Of a DNA stretch of 64,000 nt, positions 26,403-35,845 are shown piece after piece (the first letter of the stretch is position 1; each line of letters opens with the position of its first letter). The stretch covers positions 62,001 to 126,000 of the forward strand of contig JBJKVF010000006.1 in assembly GCA_045562755.1 (NCBI GenBank). Reading direction: 5' to 3'. The notes beneath the pieces were generated by a model that made no database searches, was not told where the DNA came from, and saw only the letters and a program-made list of their open reading frames with translations. The stretch is from GCA-002708145 sp045562755. GTDB taxonomy: Bacteria; Chloroflexota; Dehalococcoidia; Lucifugimonadales; Lucifugimonadaceae. Made by a program: the position numbers and the translations under genes.

Positions 26403-27167
26403 ATGCAAGATAATAAAAAAAAATTAGAAATACTCAAATTCATAATAAACAATAAAAATAAATCCCTGAGTGAAATTATAACTATTGCAGCTAAAATTGC
26501 ATGTGGCTATTTGAAAATAATGGTGTGTGAATATGAAGTAGAAAATAATGTTTTAACAACTAAAATTGAAAAAAATAAAAGATTTATACTAGATATAAAT
26601 GAAGTTGCAATAAATAATATTTTTATCAAAAAAAGAAATGTAATATTTTCTAATAAAAATAATGAATTTGAAACACTACCAAATAAATTTAAAGATTTGT
26701 ATAGTACAGCATTAGGAATTCCAATTCCCGATAATCATCTACTTACAGGTATAATACTAGCTTTAAATGAAAATAAAGATATCCCAAAAATAGAAGATAT
26801 CGAGAATATAGAATTTGCTCTTTACTATTCAATAAAAATATTTAAGAAAAAAGATGAAGATAAAAATTACGAAAATAAAATTACTATTCAAGACAAAACA
26901 TTAGATATTATTCAAAATAAATTATCTATAAAAAGTAATGAAATAAACTTGTCAGAAAATGAAACAAAAATTCTAGAATTACTTTTTATTAAAAGAAGTA
27001 AAATAACAAATCAAAATGAGATACTTAATTATTGTTGGCCTAATGAAAAAAAATCGACTAGCATACTAGATGTAAGTATCTACAGGCTAAGAAAAAAAAT
27101 TAAAACTATTAATAATGGCAAGGATATTATTAAAACAATTAGATCAAAAGGTTACAAGATAAAATAA
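26403..27167 (+). CDS. Winged-helix (OmpR/PhoB-type) regulator with an N-terminal sensor-like domain
   Basis: A 254-residue protein. The last ~95 residues form an OmpR/PhoB-type winged helix: LSENETKILELLFIKRSK, then QNEILNYCWPN, then LDVSIYRLRKKI and TIRSKGYKIK, which are the recognition helix and wing. The N-terminal ~150 residues lack a receiver domain with a phospho-Asp; they look like a small-ligand or GAF-like sensing module, but this is uncertain. It is 20 nt after yebC and could be co-transcribed with the ribosomal cluster. The regulatory target is unknown. The ATG at 26403 follows AT-rich DNA without a clear ribosome site. Confidence 0.72.
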   Translation: MQDNKKKLEILKFIINNKNKSLSEIITIAAKIACGYLKIMVCEYEVENNVLTTKIEKNKRFILDINEVAINNIFIKKRNVIFSNKNNEFETLPNKFKDLYSTALGIPIPDNHLLTGIILALNENKDIPKIEDIENIEFALYYSIKIFKKKDEDKNYENKITIQDKTLDIIQNKLSIKSNEINLSENETKILELLFIKRSKITNQNEILNYCWPNEKKSTSILDVSIYRLRKKIKTINNGKDIIKTIRSKGYKIK

Positions 27168-27429
27168 AAATAAACTTATAAATTTCAGACATCCAAAAAT
27201 TTAAAAAACTTTTGAATTATTAAATTATTATTAACATTACTATTAAAAATACTAATAAGATTTAATCTTAATGACACCATTAATTCTTGTATATAAAAAA
27301 ATCAGCTTATTTCTTTTCATTATTTCCTCATTAATTAAATGATTTAATTTGCGAACATTTGTTCTATTGTACCAGATAAAAGAACTTATGTGCTAATCTT
27401 ACACGCTATCGGATAAGTAAGCGTGACTA
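27168..27429. other. 262-nt intergenic region between convergent genes, with a GAAC-N4-GTTC palindrome and a hairpin
   Basis: No coding potential is seen. The first ~170 nt are almost pure A/T. Near the end there is GAACATTTGTTC (27353-27364), in the form of the Gram-positive-type SOS box GAAC-N4-GTTC. Then comes a 6-bp hairpin CACGCT...AGCGTG (27402-27407 with 27420-27425) close to the stop of the minus-strand aminotransferase. The last 80 nt are richer in G+C than the rest, so a small RNA or a shared terminator is possible, but nothing decisive is visible. Confidence 0.4.
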
Positions 27430-28590
27430 TTATAGAATTTTTCTCAATCTATTTATAGCTTCAGATAAATTTTCTCTAGAATTTGCGAAAGATACTCGAA
27501 TATAACCATCTCCATATTTTCCAAAAGAAGTTCCGGATAATAGAGCCACTCCTGCATCATTTAATGCGGCACTTTCAAACTCTTTAGAACTCATGCCAGT
27601 TCCTGATATATTTGGAAAAGCATAAAAAGCACCTTTGGGGGTTTGGCAAGTTACACCATTCAATGAATTTAAACCATTAACAACTAAATCTCTCCTAATT
27701 GTAAACTCTTTCATCATATCTACAACTGAATCTTGAGAGCCTTCTAGGGCAGATATAGCAGCCATTTGACTAAATACAGATGTGCAGGAATTAATATTCG
27801 TCATTAATCTTGTTACTTCATCAACTAAGAAATCAGGAAAAACACCGTATCCTAACCTCCAACCAGTCATTGCATAACTCTTAGAAAATCCATCCAGAAT
27901 TATTGTTCTTTCTCGCATACCTGAAAACTTTGTAATTGAGACATGTTCGTTATCCCCATAATACATATCTTTATAAATTTCGTCAGATAAAACTATAAGA
28001 TTATTTTTGACAGCTAAATCTGCTATTTGTTCAAGATCATGTTCGGGAATCACACTTCCACATGGGTTATTAGGAGAATTAATTATAAGTAATTTTGTTC
28101 TGTCAGTTATAAGATTTTCTAAATCTTTTATATCAGCATTATAAGCATTACTTTCTTCCAATTTCATTGGAATACTCGTTCCTCCCATATATTCAATCAT
28201 AGATTGATATATTGGGAAACCAGGGTTTGGATAAATAGCCTCTACTCCATTTTCAATTAATGCCATAATTGTAAAAGACATAATTGGTTTAGCTCCAGGA
28301 GTCACAACAATATTTTCGGGATTAACCTTATATCCTTGTCTTTCAGATTGGTGTTTAGCAATAGATTCACGTAATTCCATCTGCCCAGCTGAAGGGCCAT
28401 AATGAGTGTAACCATCATCTAATGCTTTTTTTGCGGAATCTATAATGTGCTGAGGTGTATCAAAATCAGGTTCACCTATCTCAAGATGAATAATGGATCT
28501 ACCTTGTCTTTCGAGCTCTTTTGCCTTTGCGAGAACTTCAAAAGCAGTTTCAGTACCTAAATCAGATTGTCTTTTTGCTAAATTAAACAA
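27430..28590 (-). CDS. Class I/II PLP aminotransferase (aspartate aminotransferase-like)
   Basis: A 386-residue fold-type I aminotransferase. Landmarks are LEIGEPDFDTP, the YGPSAGQMELRESIA segment, NSPNNPCGS, SDEIYKDMYY, and the PLP lysine in DGFSKSYAMTGWRLGY. This pattern belongs to the AspC/PatA-like subgroup (I-gamma) that transfers amino groups among aspartate, alanine and related acids; the exact substrate is not determinable. The TTG start at 28590 gives a normal N-terminus (FNLAKRQSDL), and the frame has a stop about 27 nt further upstream. It is divergent from the methyltransferase gene. Confidence 0.9.
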   Translation of the reverse strand: MFNLAKRQSDLGTETAFEVLAKAKELERQGRSIIHLEIGEPDFDTPQHIIDSAKKALDDGYTHYGPSAGQMELRESIAKHQSERQGYKVNPENIVVTPGAKPIMSFTIMALIENGVEAIYPNPGFPIYQSMIEYMGGTSIPMKLEESNAYNADIKDLENLITDRTKLLIINSPNNPCGSVIPEHDLEQIADLAVKNNLIVLSDEIYKDMYYGDNEHVSITKFSGMRERTIILDGFSKSYAMTGWRLGYGVFPDFLVDEVTRLMTNINSCTSVFSQMAAISALEGSQDSVVDMMKEFTIRRDLVVNGLNSLNGVTCQTPKGAFYAFPNISGTGMSSKEFESAALNDAGVALLSGTSFGKYGDGYIRVSFANSRENLSEAINRLRKIL

Positions 28591-28677
28591 ATCAAAGAAG
28601 CCTTTCTTTGTATACTATAGATAAAATTAGTATAAATGAAAAAATTAAAAAATAAATAATATTAACATATAAATAAC

Positions 28678-29448
28678 ATGAATTATAAAGATTGGGCAGA
28701 ATGGTATGATATTTTTTACTCATCATCTGAGCATGAAGAAGAAAATTTTTATACCGCTATATCAAAAAAAGTCGAAGGTAAAATTTTAGAAATTGGTGTA
28801 GGTACCGGAAGAATAGCAATTAGGTTAGCTGAGATTGGAAAAATAGTAATAGGAATAGATTCAAGTCAGGAAATGATTGAGAAGGCTAAAGAAAAAATAT
28901 CAGCTAAAAATCTATCTGAAAAAATAACTTTGATAATTTCTAATATGCTGAGCTTTAATTTAAATGAAAAATTTGACCTGATTATCATCCCAGCAAATAC
29001 TTTACTGCTATGCAATGATGAAGCTGAGCAGACTAGAGTACTAATAAATTGTCAAAAACACTTAACTAAAAATGGAAAATTAATTTTTAATGTTTATTAC
29101 CCAGATAATGAAATGATAAATGAAAATAATAAAGAAGCATTTATGTTTAATACTATAGATATAAATGACGGAGGAAGATATATCCTTTATAGCAAAAATG
29201 ATTTTAATATTAATAAACAAACTAATAATAGTACTCAATTTATTGAGAAGATTAGTATTGATGGGAATGTATTATTTCGTAAAGAATTAAAAGTTAAAAC
29301 TAGATATTTATACCCTGAAGATATTATAAAATTATGTGAAAATTCAAATTTATCAGTTAAAAAAATTAGTAGAGATTTTTTAGATTTACCAGTTGATCAA
29401 TCAGCAGATAATATTATTGTGGAAGCTAGAAAAATTAAACACCTGTAA
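28678..29448 (+). CDS. Class I SAM-dependent methyltransferase
   Basis: A 256-residue protein with the SAM-binding motif ILEIGVGTGRIAIRLAEIG, followed by acidic motif II (VIGIDSSQEMIEKA) and a methyltransferase-like FDLIIIPANTLLL strand. The N-terminus (MNYKDWAEWYDIFY) is like that of small-molecule methyltransferases of the UbiE/Methyltransf_25 kind. The substrate is unknown. Its 3' end overlaps the convergent dehydrogenase gene by 14 nt. Confidence 0.82.
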   Translation: MNYKDWAEWYDIFYSSSEHEEENFYTAISKKVEGKILEIGVGTGRIAIRLAEIGKIVIGIDSSQEMIEKAKEKISAKNLSEKITLIISNMLSFNLNEKFDLIIIPANTLLLCNDEAEQTRVLINCQKHLTKNGKLIFNVYYPDNEMINENNKEAFMFNTIDINDGGRYILYSKNDFNINKQTNNSTQFIEKISIDGNVLFRKELKVKTRYLYPEDIIKLCENSNLSVKKISRDFLDLPVDQSADNIIVEARKIKHL

Positions 29449-30400
29449 TTTTGTTACAAATATTATCAAGTTTAGACCCTTTAAGAAATTTTTCTAGATT
29501 TTGAATAAATATGTTTCGCCTCATTTCATATAGCTCCGGAGTTAATGCAGAAGAGTGAGGAGTAATTATCACGTTTGGCAAATCCCATAAAGGTGATGTT
29601 TCATTTAGTGGCTCAATAGCAGTCGCATCTATTGAAGCACCATATATATGTGTACTTTTTATTAAGTCTGCAAGCGCTTGTTCATCAACAATTTCACCTC
29701 TAGAAATTACAATAACATAACTTCCTTTTGGCATTAATGATAAACGATTTTTATTTATGGTATTATACGTTTCATTAGTTATAGGTGCAGAAATTACCAA
29801 GAAGTTAGAAATCTCACATAAATGGTCTAATTTATTTATCCCCCAACATTCTTTAATATTTTCAGGTACAAAATATGGATTTGGGTCAACAGCATAATTT
29901 ATAGTATCAAATCCTATAAGCCTTTTACTGACAGCTCTACCAATCGCACCTAAACCATAAATACCAACCGTTTTATTAGCAATCTCTGATATTCTAGAAG
30001 AATATTTATTTGTATCCCAAATTTTATTTTGTTTGTCAATAAAAGCTTCATTAAATCTATGAGTAAGTGCAATCATAGATCCAATTACGTGATCAGCCAT
30101 AGATGTAACATGTGTTCCGGGCGCATTAGTTATAATGACATTAGAATTTTTTATATTATCGTAAGAAACTATTTTATCTATACCCATTCCTGGGCAAGCA
30201 ATCCACTTAAGATTATCTGATATATCAAACGCTTTCCCATCGGGCCATCCAAAAAAAACATCCACATCTCTTATTAGATCATATATATCTTTATTTGAGT
30301 AAGCTTCAATTATCTGAATATTTTTAAATTTTTTTCTAAGTGTATTTGTAAAATCTCTACCTACGTGATCAGTACCAATCATGATTTTAATTTTTCTCAT
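29435..30400 (-). CDS. D-isomer-specific 2-hydroxyacid dehydrogenase
   Basis: A 321-residue NAD-dependent dehydrogenase. The cofactor domain has VGIYGLGAIGRAVSKRL. The catalytic Arg is in VISRGEIVDEQAL, the Glu lies about 30 residues on in TAIEPL, and the His is in VIITPHSSALTPE. The N-terminal region with APGTHVTSMADHVIGSMI is typical of the GyaR/SerA-like group. The substrate is not known. A second member of this family is encoded at 49015-49959. It is divergent from uvrB. Confidence 0.88.
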   Translation of the reverse strand: MRKIKIMIGTDHVGRDFTNTLRKKFKNIQIIEAYSNKDIYDLIRDVDVFFGWPDGKAFDISDNLKWIACPGMGIDKIVSYDNIKNSNVIITNAPGTHVTSMADHVIGSMIALTHRFNEAFIDKQNKIWDTNKYSSRISEIANKTVGIYGLGAIGRAVSKRLIGFDTINYAVDPNPYFVPENIKECWGINKLDHLCEISNFLVISAPITNETYNTINKNRLSLMPKGSYVIVISRGEIVDEQALADLIKSTHIYGASIDATAIEPLNETSPLWDLPNVIITPHSSALTPELYEMRRNIFIQNLEKFLKGSKLDNICNKITGV

Positions 30401-30458
30401 TAATATATCCTATATAATTTAAATTACTAATATATATAATAAATTATGTAATTTTTTT

Positions 30459-32453
30459 ATGCAAAAAAAATTTAAAATTAAAGAAGATTTTGTCCCTCGT
30501 GGAGATCAAGAAAATGCCATTAAAGTTTTATCAGAAGGTGTTAGCAAAAAGATCAAAAACCAAACTCTACTTGGAGTAACCGGATCTGGTAAAACTTTCA
30601 CTATGGCAAAAGTTATTGAAAAAGTTCAAAAGCCATCACTAGTTATAGCACATAATAAAACCCTTGCAGCTCAATTAGCATCAGAATTTGAAGAGTTTTT
30701 CCCTGAAAACTCAGTAGAATATTTTGTTAGCTATTATGATTATTACCAACCAGAAGCTTATATTCCTAGATCTGACACGTATATAGAAAAAGAGTCTGAT
30801 ATGAATCAAGAAATAGACAGACTAAGACATTCAGCTACTCGATCAGTACTTACAAGACCTGACACAATTATAGTATCAAGTGTATCGTGTATTTATGGTT
30901 TAGGCTCTCCAGAAGAATATTCATCGGTAGTCTTATCATTAGAAAGTGGAAAAGAAATAAGTATGAGAAAAATCATTCGTAAACTTGTAGATATGTACTA
31001 CGAACGAAATGATATAGAACTAGGTAGAGGAAGATTCAGAATATTAGGAGATACTTTAGAAATAATGCCATCATATGAAGACTTATCAATAAGAGTAGAA
31101 TTTTTTGGAGATGAAATAGATAAGATTAATCAAATTGACCCTCTTACTGGAGAAATTCTAGATCAACTTGACAATATAGATATCTTTCCAAGAAAACACT
31201 TCGTAACTCCTGAAGATAGCCTTAAAGAGGCACTAAAAGACATTGAAAATGAATTAGATGTAAGAGTTAAAGATTTAAAAGAAAATAACAAATTATTAGA
31301 AGCTCAAAGATTGTATGAAAGAACTAATTATGACCTAGAAATGCTTAGAGAGACAGGAACATGTCCTGGTGTTGAAAATTATTCACAGCCACTTGGTCGG
31401 AGAGCTAAGGGTTCTCCTCCATGGACATTATTAGACTATTTTCCAGAAGATTACTTAATATTTGTAGATGAATCTCATATAACTATCCCCCAAATAAGGG
31501 GAATGTATAAAGGGGATTTTTCTAGAAAAAGTACTTTAGTTGATTTTGGCTTTAGATTACCTTCAGCAAAAGATAATAGGCCATTGTCTTTTGAGGAATT
31601 TGAAGAAAAAATCAATCAAATTATTTTCGTTTCAGCAACTCCCGGTGAATATGAAAAAAAATATGAAGATCAACGAGTAGAGCAAATAATCAGACCTACA
31701 GGTCTGGTAGAGCCACAAATAATTATTAAACCAACAAAAAATCAAATTGACGATTTGATAGAAGAAATAAGACTAATTATAAAAAAAAATGAAAGAGTAT
31801 TAGTTACTACACTTACAAAAAAAATGGCGGAGGAATTATCTGAATATCTATCTGAAATAGAAATAAAAGTTCATTACCTTCATTCAGAAATTCAAACGAT
31901 TGAAAGAGTGGAAATTCTAAGAGATCTTAGACTAGGTATTTACGATGTAGTTGTAGGAATTAATTTATTGAGGGAAGGGTTAGACTTACCTGAAGTGTCA
32001 GCTGTTGCTATTTTGGATGCTGATAAAGAAGGATACCTAAGATCTAGTACATCACTAATACAAACAATTGGAAGAGCTGCAAGAAATGTAAATGGCAAAG
32101 TTATAATGTATGCAGACAAAATAACTAAATCTATGGATTACGCAATAAAAGAAACTAATAGAAGAAGAAAAATACAAATAAATCATAATACCAAATATCA
32201 AATAGTCCCAAAATCCATAGTAAAAGAAGTTCGAGATATTACAGGAAAAATCAATAGCGATTCTGAAAAAAATATAAACTCATCAATAGTTGATAAAATA
32301 AACAATAATATTATAAGTAGGAAAGAAATTGCTAAAAGTGTCAAATCATTAGAGAAAGAAATGAGATCTGCTGCAAAAAACTTGGAATTTGAAAAAGCTG
32401 CCTTACTAAGAGATGAAATACAAGAGATAAGAAAAATAGAGAAAGCTATTTAA
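30459..32453 (+). CDS. uvrB: Excinuclease ABC subunit B
   Basis: A 664-residue helicase-like subunit of the UvrABC nucleotide-excision repair system. Walker A is GVTGSGKT (residues 39-46). The beta-hairpin region YFVSYYDYYQPEAYIPRSDTYIEK, the DESH box, VSATPGEYE and the helicase motif QTIGRAARN are all present. A C-terminal UVR motif (EKEMRSAAKNLEFEKAALLRDEI) binds UvrC. Length is normal. No SOS-type box is visible in the short gap upstream. Confidence 0.98.
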   Translation: MQKKFKIKEDFVPRGDQENAIKVLSEGVSKKIKNQTLLGVTGSGKTFTMAKVIEKVQKPSLVIAHNKTLAAQLASEFEEFFPENSVEYFVSYYDYYQPEAYIPRSDTYIEKESDMNQEIDRLRHSATRSVLTRPDTIIVSSVSCIYGLGSPEEYSSVVLSLESGKEISMRKIIRKLVDMYYERNDIELGRGRFRILGDTLEIMPSYEDLSIRVEFFGDEIDKINQIDPLTGEILDQLDNIDIFPRKHFVTPEDSLKEALKDIENELDVRVKDLKENNKLLEAQRLYERTNYDLEMLRETGTCPGVENYSQPLGRRAKGSPPWTLLDYFPEDYLIFVDESHITIPQIRGMYKGDFSRKSTLVDFGFRLPSAKDNRPLSFEEFEEKINQIIFVSATPGEYEKKYEDQRVEQIIRPTGLVEPQIIIKPTKNQIDDLIEEIRLIIKKNERVLVTTLTKKMAEELSEYLSEIEIKVHYLHSEIQTIERVEILRDLRLGIYDVVVGINLLREGLDLPEVSAVAILDADKEGYLRSSTSLIQTIGRAARNVNGKVIMYADKITKSMDYAIKETNRRRKIQINHNTKYQIVPKSIVKEVRDITGKINSDSEKNINSSIVDKINNNIISRKEIAKSVKSLEKEMRSAAKNLEFEKAALLRDEIQEIRKIEKAI

Positions 32454-32511
32454 AAAAACAATAAAATAATCTATAATAGAAAAATATATATTTTAAATAC
32501 AAGGAAAATTT

Positions 32512-32826
32512 ATGCCTGAAACAGAACAATTAAGCAATGATACAGTCATTGAAGCTTTGAGAGATGTGTTTGATCCAGAAATACCCGTAAATGTGGTTGA
32601 TCTAGGGCTCATATACTCAGTAGAAGTATCCGAAGGGGATGTTCATGTAGAAATGACTCTTACAGCTCCAGGGTGCGGCATGGGACCATATATTGCTCAA
32701 CAAGCAGAATGGAGAATTGCTGAAATTGATGATGTAGAAGATGTACAAGTTGATGTAGTTTTTGATCCACCATGGACTCCAGATATGATCACTGAAGATG
32801 GAAAAGCACTTTTAGGAATTGACTAA
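32512..32826 (+). CDS. MIP18/DUF59-family Fe-S cluster assembly protein (SufT-like)
   Basis: A 104-residue protein of the DUF59 (MIP18) family, with the core VFDPEIPVNVVDLGLIYSV and the cysteine motif APGCGMGPYIAQQ. Such proteins help mature Fe-S proteins. SufT carries exactly this kind of domain. It is 2 nt from the Mrp/ApbC-like ATPase downstream, a common pairing. AAGGAAA lies a few bases before the ATG, and a TATAAT at 32472-32477 could be its -10 box. Confidence 0.85.
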   Translation: MPETEQLSNDTVIEALRDVFDPEIPVNVVDLGLIYSVEVSEGDVHVEMTLTAPGCGMGPYIAQQAEWRIAEIDDVEDVQVDVVFDPPWTPDMITEDGKALLGID

Positions 32827-32828
32827 AA

Positions 32829-33623
32829 ATGAGTTCTCCAAGAAAGCTTACTCCACAAGAAGAAGCTAAATTAGCCCAAGCCAGAAAAAGTTTTCAAGAT
32901 AGAAAACAACTTACTAATTCATTAAAAAATATTTCAAAAAGAATTGGTGTTTATTCTGGTAAAGGAGGAGTTGGCAAGACGACTATTACGACTAATTTAG
33001 CAGTTACTCTTGCAGAACAAAATCATTCAGTTGCAATTTTTGATTGCGATATTGACTGCCCAAATGTAACAAGGTTACTTAGAATATCTGAAGGTCCTAT
33101 ACAGGATAACGATAAACTTATACCTCCTTCAAGATTTGGCGTTAAAGTAATGTCTATGTCATTTTTCCAAAATGATGAAGATGAGGCAATTATTTGGCGT
33201 GGACCAATGATACATAATGCAATTAATCAATTTACTCAATCAACTGAATGGGGAGATTTAGATTTTATGCTTATTGATTTACCACCAGGTACTTCCGATG
33301 CTCCACTTACAGTAATGCAAACTTTAAATTTGGATGGTTTTATTATAGTAACAACTCCCCAAGAATTAGCTGTTTTGGACGCAAAAAGATCAATAAATAT
33401 GATAAAAAAAATGAATCTAAAGGTATATGGAATTGTTGAAAATTTATCTGGAGGAGTTTTTGGTACTGGTGGTGGTAAATCCTTAGCTGAGGAGATGGGC
33501 TTACCATTTCTTGGTAGTGTTAACATTAGAAAAGAATACACTAATGCGAATAAACCAGTAAGCCTTGAAAATAAAGAAATACAACAAGAATATACAAAAA
33601 TAATTGAGAATCTGAAAGTATAA
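32829..33623 (+). CDS. Mrp/NBP35-family (ApbC-like) Fe-S carrier ATPase
   Basis: A 264-residue deviant-Walker P-loop ATPase. It has YSGKGGVGKTTITTNLA near the N-terminus, then DCDIDCPNVTRLL and the dimer-forming LPPGTSDAPLTVMQ motif. This family binds and transfers [4Fe-4S] clusters. The usual CxxC pair near the C-terminus is not seen: the region around VENLSGG lacks cysteines, so the cluster-binding mode may differ. It forms an operon with the DUF59 gene just upstream. It converges on the dehydrogenase gene at 33634. Confidence 0.85.
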   Translation: MSSPRKLTPQEEAKLAQARKSFQDRKQLTNSLKNISKRIGVYSGKGGVGKTTITTNLAVTLAEQNHSVAIFDCDIDCPNVTRLLRISEGPIQDNDKLIPPSRFGVKVMSMSFFQNDEDEAIIWRGPMIHNAINQFTQSTEWGDLDFMLIDLPPGTSDAPLTVMQTLNLDGFIIVTTPQELAVLDAKRSINMIKKMNLKVYGIVENLSGGVFGTGGGKSLAEEMGLPFLGSVNIRKEYTNANKPVSLENKEIQQEYTKIIENLKV

Positions 33624-33633
33624 TTTATTAGTA

Positions 33634-34506
33634 TTATTTTTTAGAGTTTAATAACCTTACTGTTTCTATCAGTTTTCTATTTTTGTCAATATTATCAACT
33701 CTTTCATGACCAATGGGCGATAATGCAATTTTTCTAAATATTTCAGCTGCACCAATATGAAATTTTCCTGTATTATCGGAGAATTTAAATGTTTCTGCTA
33801 TTTCTTCCATTTCTCCAATCCAGCGAAATGCTTTTGCAGAAATAGAATTTACAGACTTAATTGAATCAAATACTCTAGGTTGACTATAACTTATTTCATC
33901 TAGAAGTTTTTCTAGCAAACCAAAATGATCAGCTGTCATAAGAGATGCAGCGTATAATGCAGCTGTACCTTTTGTAATTGCAGCATATGTCATTTTTAGT
34001 CCTGAAGCTGCTCCGATCTCTGATTTCATATCAATAAATTCAACATCTTTAGAATGCAATACTTCAATTTTATTTGCATGCTTACCAGATATATAAATTC
34101 TGGGCTTTTCACCAGATCTAGGAGATCCACCAATTATACCTCCATCTATAAATAGACCATTAGATTTTTCAATAATAATATTAATTTCTTTAGTGGTTTG
34201 TGGAGAAATCGCATTACAATCAACAAAAATTTTTTCCCGGTTAGATTTGGCTATCAAGGGAGCTATTTGCTTAGCAAATCCTAATGCTTTTGAGGGTACT
34301 AAAATAGATAAAATTACATCCGAATTTTCCACTAAATTTTCTAGAGTGCCAACATCTGTAATTTTATTTTGTTGAGCTCTTATAGCGGATTCCTTACTTC
34401 TATTTTCAAGTGAAGTTATGACATTGAAATTATTTTGCTTTAATATTTTTGCGACTCCACTACCCATGTCTCCCATACTCATTATTCCTAAATTATGTAT
34501 TTTCAT
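33634..34506 (-). CDS. NAD-binding 3-hydroxyisobutyrate dehydrogenase-like protein with DUF1932 C-terminus
   Basis: A 290-residue beta-hydroxyacid dehydrogenase-like protein. The Rossmann motif is MSMGDMGSGVAKIL near the N-terminus, followed by DCNAISPQTTKEI and FIDGGIIGGSPRSGEKPRIY. The catalytic-lysine region is GLKMTYAAITKGTAALYAAS, where the C-terminal half matches the DUF1932 domain. The substrate is unknown. It follows the SelA-like PLP gene by 12 nt, so the two probably act in one short pathway, for example amination or deamination of a hydroxyacid-derived intermediate. Confidence 0.78.
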   Translation of the reverse strand: MKIHNLGIMSMGDMGSGVAKILKQNNFNVITSLENRSKESAIRAQQNKITDVGTLENLVENSDVILSILVPSKALGFAKQIAPLIAKSNREKIFVDCNAISPQTTKEINIIIEKSNGLFIDGGIIGGSPRSGEKPRIYISGKHANKIEVLHSKDVEFIDMKSEIGAASGLKMTYAAITKGTAALYAASLMTADHFGLLEKLLDEISYSQPRVFDSIKSVNSISAKAFRWIGEMEEIAETFKFSDNTGKFHIGAAEIFRKIALSPIGHERVDNIDKNRKLIETVRLLNSKK

Positions 34507-34518
34507 ATAAAATTCCTG

Positions 34519-35682
34519 TCATCTCAAGTTTTCTTTCATTATTCTATTTATAGTTTGTGAAACGATTTCTTCTTGACCAGGTTCAAGTCCAAAAACGTGA
34601 ATACATATTTTTGTATCTCCTTCATTTACCCTTGTCCAAATTGATGGAGTGGCTTCCTTTAATTTTTCTACTAAGATTTCATTATTTATATTACTAATAT
34701 TTTCATCAATATCAACAAATAAACCGAAAGGTTGGTGCCCAACAATATTGTCTATCTTTTGTGTATTTATCCCATTTTTTTTGTTTATATCTTTGATGAT
34801 ATTATTAGTCATATATTCAAAGAGTGACAAACGTTCTTCATGGTTAAGGGTAATCCATCTTTCTACCGCTGTAACAACTCCAACTATTTCTTGCCTATCA
34901 ATTTTATGTGGTCGTCCAATTCCCCTTATTCTATTAGTTTCATATCCAATAAAAGAATTCTTTTCAATTTTTGAGATAATCTCTTTTGTTCCCAAAGCAA
35001 ATCCAGTTGAATGAGGAGCACCCATATATTTTGCTGCAACACATTGAAAATCTGCTCCCATCCTTACATATTTTCCAAGATTATCTAAGGGGTAAATCTG
35101 ACCAGCAGAATCTACAGAAAGTGGAATATCATGCTTTTTGGCTATATCAATAACAATCTCCAGAGATAAAATATTTTCGTCAATAGGATTTTGTTCATAA
35201 ACAGGATAATGAATAGCTGCTGTTTTTTCACTGATTAGTTTTTCGAAATCACTTATTGAAGATTTATTATCATCTCCAACATTTACCAATCTGGCACCTG
35301 AAAATTCCATACATCTATCATACCAATATCTTTGTCTTTTTTGAATTAAGATTTCATTTGGCATACCGTCGGTGTTCGGCAATTTTTCAATATACTCATT
35401 ATTATCGCCAGTCATAAAAGCAGCTGAAGCAAGAGTTAAAGCTGATCCTGCGCCAGATGTAACATATGCAGCAGGAACAGATAATAAATCAGCAATTCTG
35501 TCACCAGCATATTTTTCTAATTCTGCTAAAAGAACATAGGATGAATCAGCTAATTCCATCGCTTCCCTAACTTCCTTAAGAGGTGTAGACCCACCTAGAA
35601 GCGTAACGCTACCAGTAGCATTAATAACTGGTTTGGCACCTAAATCTTTATATATCTTGCCCCATTGATTGTTCATTATCAT
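34519..35682 (-). CDS. SelA-like PLP-dependent enzyme
   Basis: A 387-residue fold-type I PLP protein. It begins YKDLGAKPVINATGSVTLLGGS, a hallmark of the SelA-like family, which includes selenocysteine synthase, DgaE and other lyases. The VTSGAGSALTLASAAFMTGD segment and the PLP-lysine region CVAAKYMGAPHSTGFALG are present. No selenocysteine machinery is in the window, and the sequence lacks the N-terminal domain of true SelA, so a DgaE-like lyase or aminotransferase is more likely. It starts a two-gene operon with the DUF1932 dehydrogenase. Confidence 0.75.
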   Translation of the reverse strand: MIMNNQWGKIYKDLGAKPVINATGSVTLLGGSTPLKEVREAMELADSSYVLLAELEKYAGDRIADLLSVPAAYVTSGAGSALTLASAAFMTGDNNEYIEKLPNTDGMPNEILIQKRQRYWYDRCMEFSGARLVNVGDDNKSSISDFEKLISEKTAAIHYPVYEQNPIDENILSLEIVIDIAKKHDIPLSVDSAGQIYPLDNLGKYVRMGADFQCVAAKYMGAPHSTGFALGTKEIISKIEKNSFIGYETNRIRGIGRPHKIDRQEIVGVVTAVERWITLNHEERLSLFEYMTNNIIKDINKKNGINTQKIDNIVGHQPFGLFVDIDENISNINNEILVEKLKEATPSIWTRVNEGDTKICIHVFGLEPGQEEIVSQTINRIMKENLR

Positions 35683-35845
35683 AAGTATAATTCCTTGAAT
35701 TATTTTTAAACATTTATTAACACAATAAAATCATATTAAATCTATTTCTCTATAATATACATCTAATTTTTGAAAAAAAAGATAGATATTTTATCGAAAC
35801 TAATGCAAAATTAAATTTGCTTGTTTAAATATTATAGGTAAAAAA

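Noticed and set aside
27402..27425. Terminator of the minus-strand aminotransferase
   Set aside because: The hairpin is only 6 bp and no T run follows it on the minus strand; it is noted within the intergenic entry only.
34519..35682. Selenocysteine synthase (SelA)
   Set aside because: The protein lacks the SelA N-terminal domain, and no selB, selC or selD is in the window; the wider SelA-like PLP family is the safer call.
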